Positions 1 to 9,470 of a stretch of DNA of 64,000 nt are shown here, piece after piece (position 1 is the first letter of the stretch; every line of letters starts with the position of its first letter). Source of the DNA: Nonomuraea sp. MG754425 (GTDB taxonomy: Bacteria > Actinomycetota > Actinomycetes > Streptosporangiales > Streptosporangiaceae). The notes beneath the pieces were generated by a model. That model did not search any database. It saw nothing but the letters and a program-made list of their open reading frames with translations, and was not told the DNA's origin. Both the position numbers and the translations under genes were made by a program. The stretch lies in assembly GCF_021699195.1 (NCBI RefSeq), contig NZ_SSXE01000017.1:124001-188000 (forward strand), read 5' to 3'.

Positions 1-445
1 CACCGCGTTCGGCTTCGTCTTCCAGTTCGGCCAGCTCGTGCCGGAGCTCACGGTGGCCGACAACATCGCCCTGCCGCTGCTGCTCGGCAAGGCCAGGCGC
101 AAACACGCCTACGAGCGGGCGTTCGGTTCGCTGCGCCGGCTGGAGCTTGACGACCTCGGCGAGCGGCGCACCGGCGAGCTGTCCGGAGGGCAGGCGCAGC
201 GGGTGGCGATCGCCAGGGCGCTGGTGACCCGTCCCAAGGTGATCTTCGCGGACGAGCCGACCGGCGCGCTCGACTCCCTTGCCGGTGAGAAGGTCATGGA
301 ACTGCTCGTCGGCCTGGCCCGCCAGGAGGGCACGACCGTGATCGTGGTGACCCACGACGCCCGCGTCGCCGCCTGCGCCGACCGGGAGGTCCTGGTGCGC
401 GACGGCAAGGTCACCGACCCCTACGCCGGCCAGGCCGTCCGATGA
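1..445 (+). CDS. ABC transporter ATP-binding protein (MacB/LolD type), 5' end outside window
   Basis: The reading frame is already open at base 2, so only the last ~147 codons are present and Walker A lies upstream of the window. Visible are the Q-loop region (FGFVFQFGQLVPELTVADN), the ABC signature LSGGQAQRVAIARAL, Walker B (VIFADEPTGALD) and the switch histidine (VVTHDA). The FADEPTGALDS wording is typical of the LolD/MacB/FtsE group, which works with FtsX-like permeases. The stop codon overlaps the start of the downstream FtsX-like permease (ATGA), so the two are translationally coupled. It should supply ATP hydrolysis to that permease on the inner face of the membrane. Substrate unknown; antimicrobial peptide or envelope-stress export is a common role for the family, but this is inference. 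Confidence 0.93.
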   Translation, partial: TAFGFVFQFGQLVPELTVADNIALPLLLGKARRKHAYERAFGSLRRLELDDLGERRTGELSGGQAQRVAIARALVTRPKVIFADEPTGALDSLAGEKVMELLVGLARQEGTTVIVVTHDARVAACADREVLVRDGKVTDPYAGQAVR

Positions 446-2724
446 CGCTCCGGCTGGGCCTGCGGCTGGCGCTGCGCGGCGGCCGGGAGGCGGCCGTCCG
501 GCTGGCGCTCGTCACCTGCGCCGTCGCGATGGGGGTGGCGGTGCTGCTGTCCACGCTGGCGCTGTTCAACGCCTTCCAGGTCACCGCGGGCCGTCCGTGC
601 TGGGAGTGCACGACCGGCTCCGCGCCGGGCGGCTGGGCGCTCGGCGCCACGCCGGGCGCGGTGTTGTGGAACCACCGCCAGGACTCCTACGCGGGCCGCC
701 CGATCAAGCGGCTCGACGTCGCCGTCCTCGACGCGGAAGCACCCGCGCCGGCCGTGCCGGGCCTCCGCGCGCTGCCCGGCGCGGGACGGTACGCCGTCTC
801 CCCCGCGCTCGCCGAGCTGATGGCCGCCGTGCCGCCCGCGCAACTCGCCGACCGCTTCCCCGGCACCCGCGCCGGCCTGCTCGGACGGGCGGCGCTGTCC
901 GGCCCCGACGACCTGGTCATCGTCGTCGGCCAGACCCCCGACGACTTGGCCGCCATGGCCGGCACCGTGGCCGTCGACACCGTCATCACCACACCCGCCA
1001 CGGACGACACCACAGCGCTGTACGAGCACGGTTTCGGCATCGCCGCCCTCGGCCTGATCTTCCCGCTGCTCGTCCTCGTCGGCACGGCCACCCGCCTGGC
1101 CGCCGCCCGCCGCGAGGCGCGCTTCGCGGCGATCCGGCTGGCGGGCGCCACCACGCGTCAGATCAACGCGATCGCCTCGGTGGACGCGGCGCTCGGCGCG
1201 CTGCTGGGCGCGCTCGCCGGCGTCGCGGTCTTCCAGGCACTGCGGCCCGCCCTGGCCGAGGTTGCCATCACCGGCTCCCGCTTCTTCCCGGACGTGGTCG
1301 CGCCCACCGCGCCGCAGTACGCCGCCGTGGTCGCGGGCGTGCCGCTCGCCGCCGCCGGCGCCGCCCTGTGGTCGCTGCGCCGGGTGCGGATCACACCGCT
1401 CGGCGCCGCGCGCAAGGTGCGGGCCTCCGCCCCGGGATGGTGGCGGGTGCTCCCGCTCCTGGCGGGGCTGGGGCTGTTCGCGGGCCCGGTGTTCGCGGGC
1501 GGCGACGACCCGAACGCGGTGCTCGTCGACGCCGGCCTGGTGTTGATCATGGTCGGTCTCGTGGTGGCCGGGCCGTGGCTGACGATGCTGGCCGCGCGGC
1601 TGGCCGCCCGGGTCACCTCCGGTGCGGCGACCCTGCTGGCCGCGCAGCGGCTGGCGGCCGACCCGAAGAGCGCCTTCCGGTCGGTGAACGGGATCGTGCT
1701 GGCGGTCTTCATCGGCACGGCCGTCGCCGGCATCGTCCCTGCGGTCGTCTCGGGCCAGGAGGCGGCGGGCGACGGCACGCTGAACGCGGTCATGCGGGCC
1801 TCGTTCGGGTACGCCGACGATGACACCGAGGGCCTGCCGCTGCCGCCCGGCACGGCCGCCGAACTGCTCGCCGAGGTAGGCGCCCAGCCCGGCGTCACCG
1901 TGCTGCCGATCTACCGCAGGGCCGGGACGCCGCCCTGGCCCGACGGGCCGCTGCCGTGCGACCCGGGCCCCGGATGCCGGCTCGACTTCATGCTCGGCCA
2001 CGTGGTCGACTGCGACGCCCTGGCCGGCTTCCCGGCGCTCGGCCGGTGCGCCCCGGGCGTCCGCGCGGTGACGGCCACCTTCAACCGGCTGCTGACCAGC
2101 GACAACATGCTCTCCGTAGGCCGTAATCTGCCGATCGTGGACGCGGGCAGCCCCGCCGCGTCCGTCGGCCTCGGCGCGCCGCTGGCGGCGGTGCTGATCC
2201 GCGCGGACGACCCGGCCGTCCGTGAGCGGATCCGTACCCTGCTCACCCCGTACGTCGCCCGTTCCGGCAGCACCGAGACGCCGCTGACGTTCGCCGAGGT
2301 CGCCCGGGTCCGCGCGGTGCTGCTGGAGCAGATGGAACGCGTCGCGCTGGCCATCGTCGCGCTGACCCTGCTGGTGGCGGGCTGCGGCCTGCTGGTGGCG
2401 GTCGTCGGCGGCGTGGTGGAGCGCAGGCAGCCGTTCACGCTGCTGCGGCTGTGCGGGACGCCGACCCGCATCCTGTCCAGGGTGGTGCTGCTGGAGACGA
2501 CGGTCCCCGTGGTGCTGGCCGCCCTGGTGGCGGCGGCTGCCGGGTTCGGCGTGGCCAAGCCGATGATCGACCAACTGGCGATCAAGAGCGCGCCGGTGGC
2601 GCTGCCGGGCCCCGCCTACTTCCTGACCGTCGGCGGCGGGCTGCTGGTCGCCCTGCTGGTGATCCTCGCCGGCCTGCCGCCGCTCAGGCGCGTGACCGCG
2701 CCCGACAACGCCCGCTTCGAATGA
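442..2724 (+). CDS. FtsX-like permease of ABC transporter
   Basis: A 760-residue membrane protein with the two-module FtsX/MacB layout: one TM helix at ~20-42, a large extracytoplasmic domain, a TM bundle at ~190-320, further helices at ~330-440, a second outside domain, and three C-terminal helices at ~630-755. The first outside loop has Cys pairs (CWECTTG) and the second has several more (CDPGPGC, VDCDAL, GRCAPG), which could form disulfides outside the cell. It overlaps the ATPase gene by four bases and ends 10 bases before the acylase gene, so the three genes probably form one operon. Actinobacterial exporters of this size (two fused FtsX domains) are common; the cargo cannot be read from sequence. 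Confidence 0.9.
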   Translation: MTLRLGLRLALRGGREAAVRLALVTCAVAMGVAVLLSTLALFNAFQVTAGRPCWECTTGSAPGGWALGATPGAVLWNHRQDSYAGRPIKRLDVAVLDAEAPAPAVPGLRALPGAGRYAVSPALAELMAAVPPAQLADRFPGTRAGLLGRAALSGPDDLVIVVGQTPDDLAAMAGTVAVDTVITTPATDDTTALYEHGFGIAALGLIFPLLVLVGTATRLAAARREARFAAIRLAGATTRQINAIASVDAALGALLGALAGVAVFQALRPALAEVAITGSRFFPDVVAPTAPQYAAVVAGVPLAAAGAALWSLRRVRITPLGAARKVRASAPGWWRVLPLLAGLGLFAGPVFAGGDDPNAVLVDAGLVLIMVGLVVAGPWLTMLAARLAARVTSGAATLLAAQRLAADPKSAFRSVNGIVLAVFIGTAVAGIVPAVVSGQEAAGDGTLNAVMRASFGYADDDTEGLPLPPGTAAELLAEVGAQPGVTVLPIYRRAGTPPWPDGPLPCDPGPGCRLDFMLGHVVDCDALAGFPALGRCAPGVRAVTATFNRLLTSDNMLSVGRNLPIVDAGSPAASVGLGAPLAAVLIRADDPAVRERIRTLLTPYVARSGSTETPLTFAEVARVRAVLLEQMERVALAIVALTLLVAGCGLLVAVVGGVVERRQPFTLLRLCGTPTRILSRVVLLETTVPVVLAALVAAAAGFGVAKPMIDQLAIKSAPVALPGPAYFLTVGGGLLVALLVILAGLPPLRRVTAPDNARFE

Positions 2725-2734
2725 GGACCTCCTG

Positions 2735-5092
2735 ATGATCACGACATGGGTGCGGCGGCTGGCCGCACCGCTGGTGACCGCGCTGGTCGCCGCCCTCCTC
2801 GTGGCGGCCCCCGCGCCGGCGCGGGCCGCCGAGGGCCGCTACGCCGCCGACATCCGGCGCACCGAGTACGGCATCCCGCACATCCTGGCCGCAGACCACG
2901 GCGGTCTCGGCTACGGCTACGGCTACGCCTTCGCGCAGGACAATCTGTGCGTCCTGGCATCGTGGGCGCTCACCCTGCGCGGCGAGCGGTCGCGCCACTT
3001 CGGCGCGGAGGCGATGTCGGACGACGCCGTCGATCCGATCCCCAACCTGGCCAGCGACGTGTACTACAAGAGCGTCCAGGCGTCGGGCGTGCTGCGCCGG
3101 GTGCTCGCCCGCCCCGCCCCGCACGGCCCGAGTCCCGAACTGCGCGCGCTCGTGGACGGCTACGTCGCCGGGTTCAACCGCTACCTGAGCGACACGGGCG
3201 TGGCCGGGCTGCCCGACCCGGCGTGCCGGGTCAAGGCGTGGGTCGGCCCCATCACGGCCACGGACGTCTGGATGAACCTGCTCGACCTCGGCCGCCTGGG
3301 CGGCAGCTCCTCGTTCAAGGAGGCCATCGCCGGCGCGGGGCAGGCCCGGGAGAACGCGACGGAGCCGGGTGGCCCGACCAGGAAGGTCGCGACCGCTCCA
3401 GGCAGCAACGCCTACGCCATCGGGCGCGAGGCCACCCGTGACGGCCACGGCATGCTGCTGGCCGACCCGCACTTTCCGTGGCACGGCAGCCGCCGCTTCT
3501 ACCAGGTCCACCTGACCATCCCGGGCGTGCTCAACGTGTCGGGCGGCAGCCTGTACGGCACCCCGATGGTCCAGATCGGCCACAACACCAGCGTGGCCTG
3601 GACGCACACCGTCTCCCACGCCCAGCGCTTCACCGTGTACCGGCTCAAGCTGGTACCGGGCCGGCGCACGTCCTACCTGGTGGACGGCCGTCCAGAGCCG
3701 ATGGGCCGGCAGGAGGTGTCCGTCACCGTCTCGGACGCCAAGGGCGAGGCCCGCCCCGTCACCAGCACCCTGTACACCTCCCGGTACGGCCCGGTGCTGG
3801 CCGTGGACTGGACGGAGCGGACGGCGCTCGCCCTGGCCGACGTCAACGCCGCCAACCTCCGCTTCGCCGACGAGTGGCTGGCCATGGGCGCCGCCCGCGA
3901 CGTGGCCGCGCTGCGCCGCGCGCAGGAGACCTACCAGGGCATGCCCTTCGTCTACACGCTCGCCGCCGACGCGGGCGGCCAGGCGTACTTCGCCGACGCC
4001 TCGGTCGTCCCGCACGTCACCGACGAGCAGGCGGAGCGCTGCCGCGCCGAGGACGACCCCGAGATGCTCGTCCTGGACGGCTCCACGTCGGCCTGCCTGT
4101 GGGGCAGGGACGCGGACGCGATCGAGCCGGGCATCTTCGGCCCCGCCGCCCAGCCCCGGCTGACCCGCGCCGACTACGTGACCAACGCCAACGCCAGCCC
4201 CTGGCTGACCAACCCGAAGGCCCCGCTCACCGACTATCCCCGCATCTACGGCGACACCGCCACGGAACGGGACCTGCGCACCCGGGTCGGCCTGGACATG
4301 ATCGCCCGGCGGCTGTCGGGCGACGACGGGCTCGGCGCCCCCGGCTTCACGCTGGACACGCTCCAGCAGACGGCCTCCGGCAAGCGCAACCTGGGCGCCG
4401 AACTGCTCCGCCCGGATCTGCGCGCGTTGTGCCGGGCCAGGCCCGTGCTGACGGCGAGCGACGGCGAGCGGGTCGACGTCCGCCGGGCCTGCGCCACGCT
4501 GGCGGCCTGGGACGGGCGGGCCCGCCTCGGCAGCCGGGGCGCGGTCCTGTGGCGCGAGTTCTTCCTGAACCTGAACGGCCCGCACCGCAAGCCCGATGGC
4601 GCGCTCGGCCCGCCGGAGAGCTGGTGGAAGGTGCCGTTCGATCCCGAGCGTCCGCTCACCACGCCGCGCGGGCTCGACATCGCCAACCCGGCGGTGGCGA
4701 CCGCGCTGGCCGACACGGTGCGGTTCTTCACCACCAACGACATCCCGCTGACTCTCACACCGGGGCAGGCGCAGTGGTACGGAGCCGTCCCGGTGCCGGG
4801 CTGCACCGAGGGAGAGGGCTGCTTCGACCGGATCCGCACCGGTGGCCCGCTGGACGAGAACGGCCGCTATCCGGACGTCAACACCGGCTCCAGCTTCCTG
4901 ATGGCCGTGGAGCTGACGCCGGCCGGGCCGCGTACCCGCACGCTGCTGACGTACTCGCTGTCGGCCAATGCGGCCTCGCCGCATCATGCCGACCAGACCG
5001 AGCTGTTCTCGCGCGGCCAGTGGGTGACCGAGCGGTTCACCGAGGCCGAGATCACGGCGTATCCGCAGATGGCGACGACCTCGCTGCGGTAA
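2735..5092 (+). CDS. Secreted penicillin acylase family protein (N-acyl-homoserine-lactone acylase-like)
   Basis: Ntn-hydrolase of 785 residues. The N-terminus is a signal peptide (positive start, hydrophobic run, ARAA cleavage near residue 31). The alpha part follows (EYGIPHILAAD, then GYGYAFAQDNLC, the family's usual opening). Autoprocessing would occur before Ser224 in APGSNAYAIG, the Ntn nucleophile, with the conserved LLADPHFPW just after it and SVAWTHTVSHAQRF further on. Length and motifs resemble the secreted AHL/cyclic-lipopeptide acylases of Streptomyces (AhlM, PvdQ-like), which cleave fatty acyl amides. Ten bases separate it from the ABC permease, suggesting co-expression of an exporter and an amide-cleaving enzyme. 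Substrate could equally be an antibiotic acyl chain. Confidence 0.88.
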   Translation: MITTWVRRLAAPLVTALVAALLVAAPAPARAAEGRYAADIRRTEYGIPHILAADHGGLGYGYGYAFAQDNLCVLASWALTLRGERSRHFGAEAMSDDAVDPIPNLASDVYYKSVQASGVLRRVLARPAPHGPSPELRALVDGYVAGFNRYLSDTGVAGLPDPACRVKAWVGPITATDVWMNLLDLGRLGGSSSFKEAIAGAGQARENATEPGGPTRKVATAPGSNAYAIGREATRDGHGMLLADPHFPWHGSRRFYQVHLTIPGVLNVSGGSLYGTPMVQIGHNTSVAWTHTVSHAQRFTVYRLKLVPGRRTSYLVDGRPEPMGRQEVSVTVSDAKGEARPVTSTLYTSRYGPVLAVDWTERTALALADVNAANLRFADEWLAMGAARDVAALRRAQETYQGMPFVYTLAADAGGQAYFADASVVPHVTDEQAERCRAEDDPEMLVLDGSTSACLWGRDADAIEPGIFGPAAQPRLTRADYVTNANASPWLTNPKAPLTDYPRIYGDTATERDLRTRVGLDMIARRLSGDDGLGAPGFTLDTLQQTASGKRNLGAELLRPDLRALCRARPVLTASDGERVDVRRACATLAAWDGRARLGSRGAVLWREFFLNLNGPHRKPDGALGPPESWWKVPFDPERPLTTPRGLDIANPAVATALADTVRFFTTNDIPLTLTPGQAQWYGAVPVPGCTEGEGCFDRIRTGGPLDENGRYPDVNTGSSFLMAVELTPAGPRTRTLLTYSLSANAASPHHADQTELFSRGQWVTERFTEAEITAYPQMATTSLR

Positions 5093-5097
5093 CGCGT

Positions 5098-5547
5098 TCA
5101 GGAGCCGCCGAGGAGGCGGCGGGTACGGGACGGGGCCGTGGCGGGCAGGGTGTCGATGACGTCGGCGAGTGAGACGCGGGACAGGCTGCTCCGCCACGCC
5201 TGGTGCGCCTCGTGCATCTTCTGGGCCAGCACGCAGACGGACGCGCACTCCTCGGGGGATAGCGCGCCACGGCCCCGCTGCCGGATCTCGCGGCACTCGT
5301 ACGGGGAGGACGCGCCGTCGACCGCCTCGACGATGTGCAGGAGGGTGATCTCCGACGCCTGCCGGGCGAGGCGGAACCCGCCGCGCGGGCCGGTGGTGGC
5401 GGTCAGGACGCCGGACTTGACAAGGGCTTGAGGCACCGCCCGGGGCAGCGCGGTGACGACCACCGCCTCGTTCCGGTAGTCAGGCGCGGCGATCGCGTCG
5501 TCGGGTATGGCCTTGCACGCCGCTGGGTTCGCATGCGTCCCAGCCAA
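5098..5547 (-). pseudogene. Rrf2-family transcriptional regulator, N-terminus apparently disrupted
   Basis: The last ~110 residues read as an Rrf2 regulator: QALVKSGVLTATTGPRGGFRLAR is the end of the winged helix, then EITLLHIVEAVDG, CREIRQRG and a C-terminal helix ending LADVIDTLP. The first ~40 residues do not look like an Rrf2 start. A better match to the missing helix (WFAVNCRLLVGWD, cf. the family's EWALHCCL) is found in a different minus-strand frame around 5530-5580, so one or more frameshifts have probably broken the gene. Known Rrf2 proteins sense Fe-S clusters, nitric oxide or cysteine; no clear cluster-binding Cys trio is visible. It converges on the acylase gene, 5 bases apart. 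Confidence 0.6.
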
Positions 5548-5616
5548 CCAGGAGCCGGCAGTTGACGGCGAACCATGTGCCGGCAGCGGACGCCGGCTCA
5601 GCCTGACCGGCTATCA

Positions 5617-5651
5617 GAGCCTGACACCTCCTCGGTCGGGGTGTCAGGCTC
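5617..5651 (-). terminator. Strong hairpin, probable terminator of the beta-propeller operon
   Basis: Perfect 12-bp inverted repeat, GAGCCTGACACC at 5617-5628 and its complement at 5640-5651, with an 11-nt loop. It lies about 175 bases past the stop of the minus-strand propeller gene and before the Rrf2 remnant. No T-run follows, as is usual in actinomycetes. Confidence 0.7.
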
Positions 5652-5826
5652 GGTGATCGTTCGGGCTCAGAGCTTGCGGATCGACACGGCGTTGTCGCCG
5701 ACACCGCCGCCTCGGGCATTCTTTGTCACACATATTGCGCAGAAGGGCGAAAATTGCGATACTCCCGCAAAAAATAGGATACGCGGATCGCGGTTTAAGG
5801 TAGCGACCTCAATGACTTACCCGGTG

Positions 5827-8469
5827 CTAATCGTCTTCCAGCAGCGCCCCGTCCCGGGCCGCGCGGCCGAGTTCGGGCGGCGGACCGGGGAGTCCGTCCG
5901 TGGCGCGCAGGGCGTACAGGTTCCCGTTGGAGCTGCCGACGTAGACGAGGTCGCCGGCCACGACCGGCCGGGTCTGGAAACGGCCGCCGGTCTGGAAGCG
6001 CCAGCGGGTCGCGCCGGTGGCCGCGTCCAGCGCATGCAGGTTGCCGCCCTCGTCCTGGGCGAAGACGGTGTCCCCGTGGACCGACACTTGTCCGGTGAGC
6101 GGCCTGCTCCACTGTTCCGTCCCGGTTTCGGGGTCGAGGACGTGCAGGCTCCGGCCGGCGACGAAGACCTTCCCCCGTGACGCGGTGACGTTCCACAGAC
6201 CGCTGTCGCCCTCGGTGGTGAGCCTCCATCGTTCCTGGCCGGAGGCGGCGTCCAGCGCGTACGTGCGCCCGGCGACATCACCGAGGTAGACGGTGCCGCC
6301 GATCACGACGGGGTCGTACCGGAGGGCGGCGCTGACGCGGGCCCGCCACCGTGCCTTCCCGGTGGCGGGGTCCAGCGCGGACGCCTTCGCGCCGGTGATC
6401 ACGAAGATCGCCTCCCCGGTCGCGGCCAGGTGACCGGCCGGGTTGAGGTTGCCGGTACCTATGCGGGAACGCCGGCGAAGCGCGCCCGTCCTGGCGTCGA
6501 GGGCGTACAGCAGGCCCTCCCGGCTGCTCACGTGGACGGTGCCGGCGGCCACGGCCACCCGGCCCAGGGTGCCGGGGACGCGGAAGCGCCACCGCCGCGC
6601 GCCGGTGGCGGCCGCCAGCGCCACGACGTGGGTGAGTCCGACGCCCGCGTACACGCCGCCGTCCTGGATGACGAGGTCCTGGATCCCGAAGGACCGGGTG
6701 TCGAAGCGGCGGTTCCACCGCATCCGGCCGGTGGCGGTGTCGATGGCCGCCACCCCGTCGTCCCTCGCGCCGAAGAGCGTGCCGTCCACGAGCATGGGTG
6801 TGGCCGGCCGGGACCTCCACCGCTCCTGTCCGGTGACGGCGTCCAGGGCGTACAGGCCGTCGTCGGCGCCGGCGTACACGACACCGCCGTCCACCACCGG
6901 GTCGGCGCGAACGCCCGCGTCGGCGAGATGGGTCCACCCGCCCGTCCGCGCCAGAGGCGGGACGCGCTCCCCCGGCCGGTAGCGGGCCATCAGGTTGTCA
7001 CGCACCCGGAACGCGGCCAAGCGCTGCACCAGCCGCGACGGCGACGTCAGATGGACGATGACCGGGCCCACGTTGACCAGCGTCGCGCCGAAGGTCCCCC
7101 CGGGGCCGTGGGCGGTGTAAGAGAAGATGCCCTCGCCCTCGACCGTGGGGTCGTGGTCGAAGCTCTCGTGACGCCTGGTCAGCCCGGCGGCGGTGGCGAA
7201 GAGGGCGCCCGCGTCCGGGGACACCCAGCTCACCGAGAGCGAGACGACCCCGCCGTCGTCCTCGGGCGGCACCCAGTCGCAGGTCACGGGCCTGGGCAGG
7301 GTGAGACGGCCCAGGGACCTGGTTCCCGGGATGCGGCGGACGTCCGGGCCGAGGTCGCGTGAGGTGAGCAGGGAGCAGGCGTCCGGCCAGTCCCCCGGCG
7401 GGACGCCGCCGAGCGCGACGGGGCCGGTGGGATGCCCGTAGACGGGACGCAGGGCGGTGATCCGGGCGTCACCGTGGAGGAAGACCATGTGGGAGGTCGC
7501 CCCCACGAAGACGGTGGCGTGGGTGAGCGGCCTGTCGAGGGGCAGCGCGACGGGAGGACCGGCGTCCCGCTCTCGCGCATTGAGGTATCCGGGCAGCGGC
7601 CAGGCGCTGTTCCAGTCGAACCCGGGGCGGTCCTCGGCGTCGGGATGCCGGCCGACCTCCGGCGACGGACTCCCGGCGGCGGCCTCGTCCAGGCGGGAGC
7701 GGGGCAGCGGTGTGCCGTCCTGCGTGAAAAGGAACTCGTCGCCGTTCACCGCCGCGATGACGAAGCCCTCCGACGCCTCCTTGAACCAGAGCCGGACGCC
7801 GACACCCGGCGCGACGTCCCACGTGGTCACCGGACGGGTCCAGGTCCGCCGTAGCGTACGCGGATCGAAGGAGTCGAGCCGCACGCGGCCCTGCCCGCAG
7901 CGGCTCAGCAGCAGCAGAGCCCGGGAGGTGGAGCCGATCCCTCCCTCGCAGCCCACCGCCTCGGCGGCCCGCGCCCGGACGCCGCCGGTTCGCACGTCGA
8001 GCGAGAACAGCCCGGACTCCCGATGGAAGACGACGACGCCGTACTCGGACACCCGGATCTCCGGAACGTCGTCCCACTGTGGTGACGGGGGCAGCGTGTG
8101 CCGCCACAGCGGGACGCCGGAGGCGAGGTCGTAGCCGTACAGGATCCGGTCCCACGATTTTTTCCGGCTCCCGGCCACGACGATGGTGCCGGCCCTTGCC
8201 CACGCGTCGCTGAGGGAGCCGAGCGGGGTGCGAATGGTGAGCCGGACCGCGCCGGTGTCCGGCTCGCGCACGGTCACCGTCCCGTCCGGGGCCGCCATGA
8301 TCAGATTCTCGCCGGACAGGAAGGAGAGCGAGGCCGTGTCATCGGCGGGGGCCGACCAGGCCGCCTTCCACCCGACGTGTTCCAGTGGGGGCCGCCCGTC
8401 GTCGGCGGCCGTGAACGCGATGGCCACCGAGAGTGCCGTCAGCACCCGGAGGCAGCGGATGATCAGCAC
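5827..8469 (-). CDS. Secreted PQQ-type (WD40-like) beta-propeller repeat protein
   Basis: 880 residues beginning with GTG and a signal peptide (RCLRVLTALSVAIAFTA). The C-terminal half (~520-870) has eight or nine repeats of the form YALDAxTGxxxWR (e.g. LYALDAVTGQERWR, TYALDAASGQERWR, LHALDAATGATRWR), each followed by GGxVYxG. These are the blades of a PQQ-dehydrogenase/BamB-type propeller. The N-terminal half holds weaker repeats, so there may be two propellers. No PQQ-dependent dehydrogenase active-site Cys pair or catalytic Asp context is evident, so a binding or scaffold role outside the membrane is likelier than catalysis. The start overlaps the stop of the upstream one-TM protein gene by 7 bases, so the two are coupled. 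Confidence 0.85.
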   Translation of the reverse strand: MLIIRCLRVLTALSVAIAFTAADDGRPPLEHVGWKAAWSAPADDTASLSFLSGENLIMAAPDGTVTVREPDTGAVRLTIRTPLGSLSDAWARAGTIVVAGSRKKSWDRILYGYDLASGVPLWRHTLPPSPQWDDVPEIRVSEYGVVVFHRESGLFSLDVRTGGVRARAAEAVGCEGGIGSTSRALLLLSRCGQGRVRLDSFDPRTLRRTWTRPVTTWDVAPGVGVRLWFKEASEGFVIAAVNGDEFLFTQDGTPLPRSRLDEAAAGSPSPEVGRHPDAEDRPGFDWNSAWPLPGYLNARERDAGPPVALPLDRPLTHATVFVGATSHMVFLHGDARITALRPVYGHPTGPVALGGVPPGDWPDACSLLTSRDLGPDVRRIPGTRSLGRLTLPRPVTCDWVPPEDDGGVVSLSVSWVSPDAGALFATAAGLTRRHESFDHDPTVEGEGIFSYTAHGPGGTFGATLVNVGPVIVHLTSPSRLVQRLAAFRVRDNLMARYRPGERVPPLARTGGWTHLADAGVRADPVVDGGVVYAGADDGLYALDAVTGQERWRSRPATPMLVDGTLFGARDDGVAAIDTATGRMRWNRRFDTRSFGIQDLVIQDGGVYAGVGLTHVVALAAATGARRWRFRVPGTLGRVAVAAGTVHVSSREGLLYALDARTGALRRRSRIGTGNLNPAGHLAATGEAIFVITGAKASALDPATGKARWRARVSAALRYDPVVIGGTVYLGDVAGRTYALDAASGQERWRLTTEGDSGLWNVTASRGKVFVAGRSLHVLDPETGTEQWSRPLTGQVSVHGDTVFAQDEGGNLHALDAATGATRWRFQTGGRFQTRPVVAGDLVYVGSSNGNLYALRATDGLPGPPPELGRAARDGALLEDD

Positions 8470-9290
8470 GTCCGTCCCGCACAGGAGACCGGCCGCCAGC
8501 CGCCCTGCGGCGCCTGCCGGTAGTAGGACCGGTACCGGGCGGCCTCACCGGTCAACCGGAACGGCCCTCCGTCCGGCCCCTTGACCACGACCTCTTCGGT
8601 ACGGCCGTCCGCGAGCACCGTGACCCGCAACTCGAACTCGTAGTACGCCTTCTTGCCGGTGAAGCTCAGGCTGAGCGTGACCGGCTCGTCCCGTTTCAGA
8701 TCGATCTGCTTCTTCCGGAAGTACGCGCTGTCCCCGCCGGTCGTGAACCGAGGCGCGGGACGGTCGAGGTCGGCGGCCATCTCGACGGTTCCCGCCTCGC
8801 CGCCGGCCTTGGTGGCGATCAGGCGGGCCCCCCGTGACACCGGCCGGCGGGCCAGGACCTGCGGCCGGATGTCCACGATCCGCAGGCTGCCGCGGTTGCC
8901 GGTCAGCACGACCGTGACGTCCATGCTGCCGATCAGCGCGATTCGGTGGCGCGCCAGCATCGCGTCACGCTGCTGATCCGCGTGGGCGGCCAGCATGACC
9001 GCCCGGTCCTCCGGGTCGGTCACCGGTTCGCGCAGGACGGTGTCGCGCTCGGAGTAGTCGACGGCGACGTGGCCGACGGTGATCGGGGCGACGCCGCGTA
9101 CCCGGGCGACCGTGTCGGAGCCGTGCGTGCCGTACCAGTCGGTGAACACGACGCCGAACGCGGCCAGGGCCACGGCGCCGGCGATCCCCGCCACCCACGC
9201 CAGAAGCCTCTTCGACCAGGCGGGGCCGGACGCCTCGGTGCCCTCCTGCCGTTGAGCCGCGGTGCTCTTGTTCCGACGTGCTCTGCCCAT
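8463..9290 (-). CDS. Hypothetical protein with one transmembrane anchor
   Basis: Basic N-terminus (GRARRNKSTAAQRQ), one TM segment at ~residues 30-52 (LAWVAGIAGAVALAAFGVVF), then ~220 extracytoplasmic residues with beta-rich character and no recognisable domain. The start at 9290 is preferred over an ATG at 9308 because GGAGGA lies about 10 bases before 9290 and would be inside the gene otherwise. A C-terminal Cys pair (VSCAGRTC) may form a disulfide. The gene overlaps the propeller gene by 7 bases; the pair looks like a membrane-anchored partner plus secreted propeller. It diverges from the threonyl-tRNA synthetase leader. Function unknown. Confidence 0.7.
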   Translation of the reverse strand: MGRARRNKSTAAQRQEGTEASGPAWSKRLLAWVAGIAGAVALAAFGVVFTDWYGTHGSDTVARVRGVAPITVGHVAVDYSERDTVLREPVTDPEDRAVMLAAHADQQRDAMLARHRIALIGSMDVTVVLTGNRGSLRIVDIRPQVLARRPVSRGARLIATKAGGEAGTVEMAADLDRPAPRFTTGGDSAYFRKKQIDLKRDEPVTLSLSFTGKKAYYEFELRVTVLADGRTEEVVVKGPDGGPFRLTGEAARYRSYYRQAPQGGWRPVSCAGRTC

Positions 9291-9457
9291 GGGGACGCAT
9301 TCCTCCACGACCGATCGTCGAGACCAGCGTAGGCACGAGATCGAGCACGACGGAGCGGTTTCCGCTATTCACCGTCGCCTTCGAACCTCTCCGGGCAGTT
9401 CGGCGAACGAATGCTTCGACACCGGACAAGTCAGCGGCTTGCCGGCGCGGCGCGTGC

Positions 9458-9463
9458 TACGGT
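9458..9463 (+). promoter_or_regulatory. Candidate -10 element (TACGGT) of the leader transcript
   Basis: TACGGT fits the actinomycete TANNNT -10 pattern and ends 7 bases before the ATG of the leader peptide, which would make the leader mRNA essentially leaderless. No convincing -35 is seen at 17 bases. Confidence 0.4.
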
Positions 9464-9470
9464 CGGGATC

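Noticed and set aside
421-5296. Two very long open frames on the minus strand (421-2742 and 2684-5296)
   Set aside because: They are antisense to the FtsX permease and acylase genes, have low-complexity Arg/Gly/Gln-rich translations, no family resemblance, and arise from the GC bias of the true genes.
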